From Candidatus Bipolaricaulota bacterium (GTDB taxonomy: Bacteria; Bipolaricaulota; Bipolaricaulia; UBA7950; UBA9294): a stretch of 64,000 nt of DNA. Position 1 is the stretch's first letter. The number at the start of each line of letters is the position of its first letter. The DNA lies in NCBI GenBank assembly GCA_028277345.1, contig JANQGM010000025.1, positions 17,075 through 81,074 on the forward strand, given 5' to 3'. The notes below the pieces were generated by a model. The model had not been told where the DNA came from. It searched no databases and saw only the letters and a program-made list of their open reading frames with translations. The position numbers and the translations under genes are program-made. This document shows positions 58,095 through 64,000 of this stretch, in pieces.

Positions 58095-60814
58095 AGCGCA
58101 TCTATCGCTGGATCGTTTCACTGTCCCTGTATCACCGGCGAGAGCTGCTCGCGGGGTTATTGTTGCTGACGGCGTTGTTGGGATTCTTCGCCACGAAGGT
58201 CGAACTCAAGACCAACTTCAAGGATCTGTTGGGCGAGGACCGGCCGGTGATGGTTGCCTATGATGCCCTGCAAGAGAACTATCCCGATGCCTCGGCCATC
58301 TTCGCGGTCATCGAGGGCCCCTCTGCGACAGAAATCGTGCGTGCGGGAAACCGCTTGGCATCCGTTCTCGAAGACGACGCGGAATGGGTGCGAGACGTGC
58401 GGTGGCGTGAGCAGATGGACTTCTTCCGGTCATACGGTCTTCTTCTCTCGGAAACGGAGGATCTCGTCGATCTTCTGGACGATCTGGGCGACCATCCCAA
58501 CCTGTTCCGAGATGCATTTGCTGGATTCTCCTTGTCCAACATGGTGATGGGGATGAACCGGAGTTTCGAAGAGTACGACGATGTCTCCAGCGTCCAGGAG
58601 GACGAGGACGATCTGATCCGAGGCATGGCTCACACGGCAGCGTGGTTGGGTGCCGTATCGCGCGGGTTCGCGGGCGAGGTGAACGAGTTCGAGATCGAAC
58701 GTGCGCTCACCGACCTGCTCGCGGATCCGGATGATGACGATTTGCTTCGCTTTGTGGACGACGCGGGACACATGATTTCTCCGGATGGCACGGTTGGCCT
58801 TCTGCAGATCGTCGGGCAGGGCGATGCCAACGATGCTGTTTACGGAACACAACTGACGTTGCACATTCGCGAACTTTGCCAAGCCGTCAACGAGGAGTTT
58901 CTGAGCACGAAGATCGGGCTTACCGGATTCCCCGTCATCCTTGCTGACGAGGCGGAAGCCGCGCAACAGGGGATGGGACGGGGATTCGTGCTCGCGATTC
59001 TCGGCATCCTTGCCGTCTTCTTCCTGTCGTTTCGGCGCATCGTCCTTCCGTCGTTGGCGGCAATTCCCCTGTTGGTAGGCATCGTCTGGAGTGTTGGATG
59101 GGTCGCCGTGACGATTGGCGAGTTCAGCCTGTTCAGCATGATGGCGCCCATCATTCTGCTGGGCTTAGGCATCGACTACAGCATTCATCTCATTGCCCAG
59201 TTTCTCGAAAGCCGTGCCAAGGGCTTGGGTTTGGAAGCTGCATTGCACGAGATCTTTTCTAAGATCGGCCGTGGCCTCTTCATTGGCGCCATGACGACGG
59301 CGTTGACCTTTTTCGCGATTGCGACTGCCGGATTCAAGGGGATCAGCGACTTCGGGATCGTCGGTGGTCTCTCCGTGTTGAGCGCATTTGCCGCCATGAT
59401 CCTCATCCTTCCCCTCATTCTCGTTATGGTCGACTCCCGTCGTACCCGGAGGGGGAAGTCCACGGTGAACGTCCCCTTGAAGCGGTTGGGGCTGTTGGCA
59501 GAAGGGCTAGCGCGATGGCGGTGGGGCGTGTATATGGGCATGTTCATCGCCCTGATCGGCGGAGCCTTCATGCTAGGGCGGTTAGAACTGGAAACTGACG
59601 TGATGAAGATCCAACCCAAGGGATTGGAATCCATCCGTCTGCAGGACCTCATCCTCGAGGCATTCGATTTTTCGATCTACACGACCTTTGCCATGCTCGA
59701 TAATCTGGAGGGCATCCATTGTGCCAAGGCGGAGTTGGACGACCTGCCAACGGTGAAACGCGTCGAGAGCTTGGCCTCGTTCCTGCCCAGCGAGGCCGTC
59801 CAACAGGAGAGACGTGCGCTGATCCGCCGCATTGAGCCAGCGCTCCGTGCCGCCGATCCCGACCGCGACCCGGCGATCGATCCGGACATCCTGGAACGCG
59901 AGTTCGGCGACTATGCCGATCAGCTCTTCCAGATGAAGACGTTCGCCTACATGGGGGGAATGACGCGGTTGGTGGGGGAAATCGAGGCCGCCGAAGTGCA
60001 ATTGGTGGAAACGCGGGAAGCTCTCCGCTCAGCTGATCCCTCGGATTTGGTTGCTGTCAATCAAATCGTCTATGACAAGATGAAACGGGAGTACGAAAGC
60101 ATGATGCGGTCGCTCGACCGCACGACCTTGGCATGGGAAGACGTGCCCCGCACGTACATGGATCGCTATATCGGCGCCGACCGGAGCTATCTGCTGACCG
60201 TCTATCCGACGCACTCTCCGTGGGAAGCCGGGTTCGGAGAGGCCCATCAGGTTGAAATCGAAACGGTGCTCGACGCGCCGACGGGGACAGTTCCGATCTG
60301 GAATGAAGTACTGCGCCGGATGATTCCCGGATTTCTCCGTGCCTCCGTCGTCGCGCTTGGCGTGCTCGCCTTGTTGCTTCTGGCCGATCTGCGCAGCATT
60401 CGCCGGACGGTGTTGATCCTCATTCCGCTGTTGGCCAGCCTGTTCTTCACCTTCGCCCTCATTCCCGCGATGGGCATGAAGGTAAATATCGTCAATCTGA
60501 TGGCCTTCCCACTGATTCTCGGCATTGGCATCGACGACGGCGTGCATCTGTATCATCGCTATCTGGTTGAGCAAAGCATCCGCCGAGCGTTCGCATCGAC
60601 GGGCAAGGCCATTCTTACGACGACCTTAACCACGGTAATGGCCATGCTCACCCTGGGGTTCTCGCCACATCGCGGCATGGTTTCATTCGGTTGGGTGGCC
60701 TCGGTTGGCATCGGCCTCTGCCTCATCCTCAATGTACTAATCCTTCCGGGTTTAATTCGAACCTTCGATCCGCCGGAAGCCGTGGCACATAACTCATCAA
60801 GGAGGGTATCGTGA
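58091..60814 (+). CDS. MMPL/RND superfamily transporter, cassette C
   Basis: A 907-residue inner-membrane transporter with two repeats of six helices, each with a large extracytoplasmic loop after the first helix. The first repeat carries ILLGLGIDYSIHLIAQF and the second LILGIGIDDGVHLYHRY, the sterol-sensing/MMPL motifs with proton-relay Asp. The first helix is residues 18-36 and its loop about 40-300. Such proteins export lipids (mycolates, hopanoids and others) and are commonly paired with a LolA-like protein, as here. The start at 58091 overlaps tetR by ATGA. Confidence 0.95.
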   Translation: MKRIYRWIVSLSLYHRRELLAGLLLLTALLGFFATKVELKTNFKDLLGEDRPVMVAYDALQENYPDASAIFAVIEGPSATEIVRAGNRLASVLEDDAEWVRDVRWREQMDFFRSYGLLLSETEDLVDLLDDLGDHPNLFRDAFAGFSLSNMVMGMNRSFEEYDDVSSVQEDEDDLIRGMAHTAAWLGAVSRGFAGEVNEFEIERALTDLLADPDDDDLLRFVDDAGHMISPDGTVGLLQIVGQGDANDAVYGTQLTLHIRELCQAVNEEFLSTKIGLTGFPVILADEAEAAQQGMGRGFVLAILGILAVFFLSFRRIVLPSLAAIPLLVGIVWSVGWVAVTIGEFSLFSMMAPIILLGLGIDYSIHLIAQFLESRAKGLGLEAALHEIFSKIGRGLFIGAMTTALTFFAIATAGFKGISDFGIVGGLSVLSAFAAMILILPLILVMVDSRRTRRGKSTVNVPLKRLGLLAEGLARWRWGVYMGMFIALIGGAFMLGRLELETDVMKIQPKGLESIRLQDLILEAFDFSIYTTFAMLDNLEGIHCAKAELDDLPTVKRVESLASFLPSEAVQQERRALIRRIEPALRAADPDRDPAIDPDILEREFGDYADQLFQMKTFAYMGGMTRLVGEIEAAEVQLVETREALRSADPSDLVAVNQIVYDKMKREYESMMRSLDRTTLAWEDVPRTYMDRYIGADRSYLLTVYPTHSPWEAGFGEAHQVEIETVLDAPTGTVPIWNEVLRRMIPGFLRASVVALGVLALLLLADLRSIRRTVLILIPLLASLFFTFALIPAMGMKVNIVNLMAFPLILGIGIDDGVHLYHRYLVEQSIRRAFASTGKAILTTTLTTVMAMLTLGFSPHRGMVSFGWVASVGIGLCLILNVLILPGLIRTFDPPEAVAHNSSRRVS

Positions 60815-61602
60815 AAATGGAATGGAACCGAGGAATCGTGCTTTGTGGGCTGATCGTTCTGGTCGTCACCATGGGGATGAGCGGATTTGCATCCGAGGAA
60901 GCCGTGGCGGCGTACGAGAGGGCCTTGGATCAATGGACCCAAGACTACCTCATGGCCACGCTGGAAATGACGGTCAAAATCGGCGAGAACGTTCCCGCAA
61001 GCTACACCCTCATGCTTTGGGCCAAGGGAACGGATACGGCAATTAGCGTGATCACGGATGCCGATGTCGACTTCCTTCTCGGTCTTTCCATGCTGCAGGA
61101 GAACAGGCAGATTACGGCGTGGTGGCTGACACTGGAGCGGTCCAAGACCTTCTCATCCAGCCGCACGGACGAAGAAATCGGACTCAATAGCGGCTGGATG
61201 GAACAAGTCGCACAGCACCCGGAAGAGTATGAAGTGAGCTTTCTGTCGGATGACGAAGACGGATGGGCCATTGAGCTTCACCCGCTTGAGAACGAGCCAC
61301 TCTTCCACCGTGCTGTGGTCTACGTGCGAAAGGATCTTGGCGTGATTACGCGGGCCGAGTTCTACGATGCCGAAGGGGTTTTGGTTGAGGTAGATCGCGT
61401 TCTCGAACACATCGAGCTGACAGATCCGAACGGAGACACGCTCTTCTTCCCATACCAGCTGGAGGTCTACGACGTCGAAGAAGACAAGACAACCTCCATT
61501 GTTTATCTGAATCTCGAATTGCCTGCATTCATCGACGATGCACAGTTCACTCTGGAGAAAGTGAAAGAGCTCTCGCTTCGCGTGTTGGAGGGAGAACTCT
61601 AG
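60811..61602 (+). CDS. LolA-like lipoprotein-sorting protein, cassette C
   Basis: A 263-residue secreted protein. Signal peptide residues 7-26 (IVLCGLIVLVVTMGMSGFAS); mature part begins EEAVAAYERALDQWTQDYLM and shows the LolA/MucB-like series LEMTVKIGENVPASYTLMLW, VVYVRKDLGVITRAEFYDAE and GDTLFFPYQLEVYDVEE. It is more distant from the LolA-like proteins of cassettes A and B. The start is GTG at 60811, supported by GGAGGGTATC, and overlaps the MMPL stop by 4 bases. It probably carries the lipid or lipoprotein exported by MMPL. Confidence 0.87.
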   Translation: MKMEWNRGIVLCGLIVLVVTMGMSGFASEEAVAAYERALDQWTQDYLMATLEMTVKIGENVPASYTLMLWAKGTDTAISVITDADVDFLLGLSMLQENRQITAWWLTLERSKTFSSSRTDEEIGLNSGWMEQVAQHPEEYEVSFLSDDEDGWAIELHPLENEPLFHRAVVYVRKDLGVITRAEFYDAEGVLVEVDRVLEHIELTDPNGDTLFFPYQLEVYDVEEDKTTSIVYLNLELPAFIDDAQFTLEKVKELSLRVLEGEL

Positions 61603-61637
61603 AGAAGACACCCCGCACCCACCTCCGGTGCCTACCC

Positions 61638-61676
61638 GAGGCCGTTTTGCCCCTGCAGAGCGGCCTCTTCTCTCTT
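61638..61676 (+). terminator. Intrinsic terminator of cassette C
   Basis: GAGGCCG/CGGCCTC forms a 7-bp stem with a 16-base loop, followed by TTCTCTCTT, 36 bases after the LolA-like stop codon. Confidence 0.6.
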
Positions 61677-61758
61677 GATTCTCTCTGTAGAAACCCGTGT
61701 TTAAAACTCTCTATCTCTAGGTGAGAATTAAGTTTCATAAATCTCTAACATATTCGAC

Positions 61759-61787
61759 TTGACAGATAGTGCAGAATAATCTAGGCT
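61759..61787 (+). promoter_or_regulatory. Promoter of the GbsR-like/acyltransferase unit
   Basis: TTGACA (61759-61764) and TAGGCT (61782-61787) are 17 bases apart, 16 bases before the ATG at 61804. Confidence 0.5.
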
Positions 61788-61803
61788 TGGCATCGGAGGT
61801 GTG

Positions 61804-62319
61804 ATGGCGACCCAAGCCCAAAGACAACGATTTGTGGAAGGATTTGGCCTGCACATGGCCGAGGAACACACCTTGCCCCACATGACGGGGCGCGTACTCG
61901 GAAGCCTTCTTCTGGTCATGGAACCGCTACGTTCCATCGACAGCCTGACTCAGGAACTGAAGGCGAGTAGAGGAGCGATCAGCATGGCACTCAAGGATTT
62001 GACACGACAAGGATTAGTGGAAAAGGTCAGTCGACCCGGTGACCGCAAGTTTTATTACCGCCTTCGGCCCGACCTTTGGTCGAAGCTCTATTTGGAGCGT
62101 ACGGACAACTTCGAAGAGCACATTCGCCTTGCCGAAGAGGGGCTTCAACTTCTAGCTGAGGAGCCACGGGAAAAGAAGGAGCGATTGTTGGAGATGGGCG
62201 CCTTCTTCCGATTCTTGGTGGAGATGCTTCCCTCGGCGGCCGAAGAGTGGCGAGAACGCGCGCCGCAAATCATGGCGGACTTGGAGCGGGAAGCGAACGA
62301 ACGCGCATCCTCCAGCTAG
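61804..62319 (+). CDS. GbsR/MarR-type transcriptional regulator
   Basis: A 171-residue winged-helix protein. TGRVLGSLLLVMEPLRSIDS, then LKASRGAISMALKDLTRQGL and RKFYYRLRPDLWSKLYL match the GbsR branch of MarR regulators, known for control of osmoprotectant genes and of some exporters. A C-terminal helical part (EEGLQLLAEEPREKKERLLE) may form the dimer. CGGAGG precedes the ATG; a GTG directly before it is less likely. The acyltransferase gene starts 2 bases after its stop, so the two form an operon. Confidence 0.88.
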   Translation: MATQAQRQRFVEGFGLHMAEEHTLPHMTGRVLGSLLLVMEPLRSIDSLTQELKASRGAISMALKDLTRQGLVEKVSRPGDRKFYYRLRPDLWSKLYLERTDNFEEHIRLAEEGLQLLAEEPREKKERLLEMGAFFRFLVEMLPSAAEEWRERAPQIMADLEREANERASSS

Positions 62320-62321
62320 CC

Positions 62322-63503
62322 ATGACCTCAACTTCCGAAGCTCGAACCCTGTCCGAGAGGATGGGGAAGCGCCTCTCTGACGATCTGGGTCTCCCCAGCG
62401 ATGCCGCCAATGTCGTAAGCTCTCTCCTGCTTGCTCGCGAGGATGCGGTGTCATTGGAAGATTTGGAACGCGTGCTTCGCCGACCGATCGGACGGTTGGG
62501 GACCTCCGTCGATTTGCTGCGCCGATTGGGCGTTATTCAGCGTGGGGAACGGCGATTCGCAGCCTTCACACGAGGCACTCCGGGCCTGCGCGATCTCCTG
62601 CGACGCATGGCAGCCGCCTATCGAAAGGGAGGCATGGAGGCGCTGGAAACGGTCCATTGGAGGAGGGTGGAAACGTCCGCGAGCTATCGGCGACTCCTTC
62701 GTTGGCTTGGAAAGCTGCTTCCACTCGATGCCGTCGCCGAATTTGGGTCACAGCTGGACCGGGATCTGGAAACTTCCCCGCTCTGGGAAGCGTCAACCCG
62801 TGCCTTGTCCCGATTGAATGATCGGTGGGAAATCGACATCCCCGATGCCACGCGAGAGATCATTGCGAGCAAGCCTCTGATCGTGTACGGCAATCATCCG
62901 TCCATGCTCACACCGTTTCTGGTAGCAGCGGCTTTGGAACGCGAGGACTTGAAGTTCGTCTCGTGCCGGTACGTGTCGCAGCTGATTCCCAATCTTGAGC
63001 GGGATATCTTCCCGGTCGATCCCACGTACGATCGATCGGCCCGAGAAGGACTTAAAACGGGATTCTCTCACATGCTCACGATGGCGCTTCTCTATCGCTT
63101 CGATGAAGGCGTGGACATTGAACAGGCGCGAGAGCAGAACCTCTCGTCGATTCAGGCAGCCGCTGAGCATGTGAGTCATGGCGGAGTCTCCCTCATCTTC
63201 CCGGGCGCTGGCGGAACCCGCGTGTGGTATCCGGGGCTGGGTGTCTTGATCAAAGAGGTGCTCCGAAACGAGCCGGATACCGATGTCTACCTTGTTCCGA
63301 TTCACGAAGCTCACAGCTCCAACCTGCGGCTGTATCGAGCCTTATCCAAGAAACGACGCGGGTTTGGGCGTCGACCGCCGCTGTCACTTCATGTGGGGCA
63401 GCCTCGCCCGCTGAGGTACGAGGGTTTTTCCCTGAGCCAGAAACCGCGTGAGATTGCTCATCAGCTTCATTGGGCGTACAGGCGGCACGACGCTGCGGAG
63501 TAA
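62322..63503 (+). CDS. Acyltransferase (PlsC/LPLAT-like) with N-terminal winged-helix-like region
   Basis: A 393-residue protein. Residues 15-100 resemble the MarR/GbsR winged helix: DAANVVSSLLLAREDAVSLE, then RPIGRLGTSVDLLRRLGVIQ. From about 185 the acyltransferase part follows: LIVYGNHPSMLTPFLVAAAL with the NHx4D box altered to NHPSMLT (the Asp is missing), CRYVSQLIPNLERDIFPVDP, and SLIFPGAGGTRVWYPGLG in the place of FPEG. Its substrate is unknown. It follows the GbsR-like gene by 2 bases. Loss of the Asp makes normal glycerolipid acyl transfer doubtful, or the motif is shifted. Confidence 0.75.
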   Translation: MTSTSEARTLSERMGKRLSDDLGLPSDAANVVSSLLLAREDAVSLEDLERVLRRPIGRLGTSVDLLRRLGVIQRGERRFAAFTRGTPGLRDLLRRMAAAYRKGGMEALETVHWRRVETSASYRRLLRWLGKLLPLDAVAEFGSQLDRDLETSPLWEASTRALSRLNDRWEIDIPDATREIIASKPLIVYGNHPSMLTPFLVAAALEREDLKFVSCRYVSQLIPNLERDIFPVDPTYDRSAREGLKTGFSHMLTMALLYRFDEGVDIEQAREQNLSSIQAAAEHVSHGGVSLIFPGAGGTRVWYPGLGVLIKEVLRNEPDTDVYLVPIHEAHSSNLRLYRALSKKRRGFGRRPPLSLHVGQPRPLRYEGFSLSQKPREIAHQLHWAYRRHDAAE

Positions 63504-63725
63504 AACGGAAATAGTCCCTTGCGTGATTGCAGGATGGATATGAGTTCGCTGTCTTGTCTTTCGATCATTTTGGGACTCCGAAGGCTCGCATATCGCTGAG
63601 GTTGTCGACCGGGATGTTGTTAGATCACCAAAGCTCTCGCGCAGATGTGCGGTTTCTGACGTGGAGCACGAAAGAAGCTGCCTGGACTGATCTCCGTGCA
63701 GACCAAAGCGAACGACTTATCGATC

Positions 63726-63749
63726 GATCTGTCAGGTGTCTGACAGATC
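63726..63749. promoter_or_regulatory. Perfect dyad operator of the GntR gene
   Basis: Arms GATCTGTCAG and CTGACAGATC are exact reverse complements around GTGT. It lies just upstream of a TAAGAT -10, covering the -35 region, as expected for GntR/FadR autoregulation. Confidence 0.75.
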
Positions 63750-63752
63750 GGG

Positions 63753-63758
63753 TAAGAT
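63753..63758 (+). promoter_or_regulatory. -10 element 8 bases before the GntR ATG (leaderless)
   Basis: TAAGAT followed by TGCCTTCT and the ATG at 63767. No Shine-Dalgarno is visible. Confidence 0.45.
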
Positions 63759-63766
63759 TGCCTTCT

Positions 63767-64000
63767 ATGGCATTTCGACAGTTACGCGAACTTCAGAAGC
63801 CGCGATTCGTGATTGATCAAATCCTTGCGTCCATTCAGGATGGAACGCTAGCTGAGGGAGAGCGACTCCCTTCCGAATCCAAGCTGGCGGAATTGACCGG
63901 CGTGGGGCGAACGTCGGTTCGAGAAGCGCTGGCGGCCCTTCGTCTGATGGGCGTGGTCGAAACGCGCGTCGGGGATGGCAGCTATGTAGCTGCCATCGCG
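63767..64000 (+). CDS. GntR (FadR subfamily) transcriptional regulator, C-terminus beyond window
   Basis: The first 78 residues are in the window: MAFRQLRELQKPRFVIDQIL, then the winged helix ERLPSESKLAELTGVGRTSV REALAALRLMG and the wing VETRVGDGSYV. This is the FadR-type GntR DNA-binding domain; the FCD ligand-binding domain should follow outside. FadR-like members answer to acids such as acyl-CoAs, lactate or sugar acids. The start at 63767 has no Shine-Dalgarno but a -10 box close by. Confidence 0.9.
   Translation, partial: MAFRQLRELQKPRFVIDQILASIQDGTLAEGERLPSESKLAELTGVGRTSVREALAALRLMGVVETRVGDGSYVAAIA

Noticed and set aside
1..64000. CRISPR arrays, tRNA or rRNA genes, integrases and transposases
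   Set aside because: No regularly spaced repeats, no cloverleaf or rRNA-like segments, and no recombinase genes were recognised on either strand.

Overview
The window looks like chromosomal DNA of an uncultivated or poorly studied anaerobic to microaerophilic bacterium of moderately high GC. No rRNA, tRNA or other taxonomic marker is present, so the lineage is not fixed. Lol-type lipoprotein-sorting proteins suggest a diderm. The single-chain (alpha2-type) glycyl-tRNA synthetase, the MEP pathway enzyme IspG, the PerR/rubrerythrin/flavodiiron set and many apparently leaderless genes would fit a deep-branching phylum such as Bipolaricaulota (Acetothermia). That placement is only a guess.

Region 1 (1-4.1 kb, minus strand) is an oxygen and peroxide defence operon: perR - mutM - rubrerythrin - ferritin - flavin reductase - rubredoxin - flavodiiron protein (cut by the window edge). 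Region 2 (4.2-9 kb) holds small housekeeping genes, a frameshifted MFS gene and glyS. Region 3 (9-11.3 kb) is an AT-rich islet set among three copies or remnants of one GNAT gene. Region 4 (11.3-34.5 kb) holds tex, an orphan peptide-binding protein, a nitroreductase, a small-ORF/CPBP/RHH operon with dyad operators, transporters, plsC, a NifU-like protein, thiol-type GNAT and PIG-L genes, a Cas4-like nuclease, a diguanylate cyclase, ispG, a DUF362 protein, peptidases and a cation transporter.

Region 5 (34.6-46.6 kb) carries two paralogous export cassettes facing each other: padR-ABC-FtsX-FtsX-LolA-like on plus and merR-ABC-FtsX-FtsX-LolA-like on minus, with a YcaQ-type DNA glycosylase and a methyltransferase between them. 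Region 6 (46.8-57.4 kb) is mixed metabolism: a TipA-like regulator, M28 peptidase, erythromycin-esterase-like protein, orn, cupin, glycerol kinase overlapping a monoacylglycerol-lipase-like hydrolase, a nitrilase-GNAT fusion and a TIM-barrel protein. Region 7 (57.4-64 kb) carries a third cassette (tetR-MMPL-LolA-like), then a GbsR/MarR regulator next to an acyltransferase with its own N-terminal winged-helix-like region, and a GntR regulator cut by the window end.

The strongest theme is the repeated plan of a dedicated one-component regulator, then an envelope exporter (MacB/LolCDE-like ABC or MMPL/RND), then a secreted LolA-fold carrier, present three times in 28 kb and placed near acyltransferases. 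The second theme is gene starts without a Shine-Dalgarno sequence in which a -10 hexamer ends 6-8 nt before the ATG, suggesting regular use of leaderless mRNAs beside ordinary Shine-Dalgarno starts.
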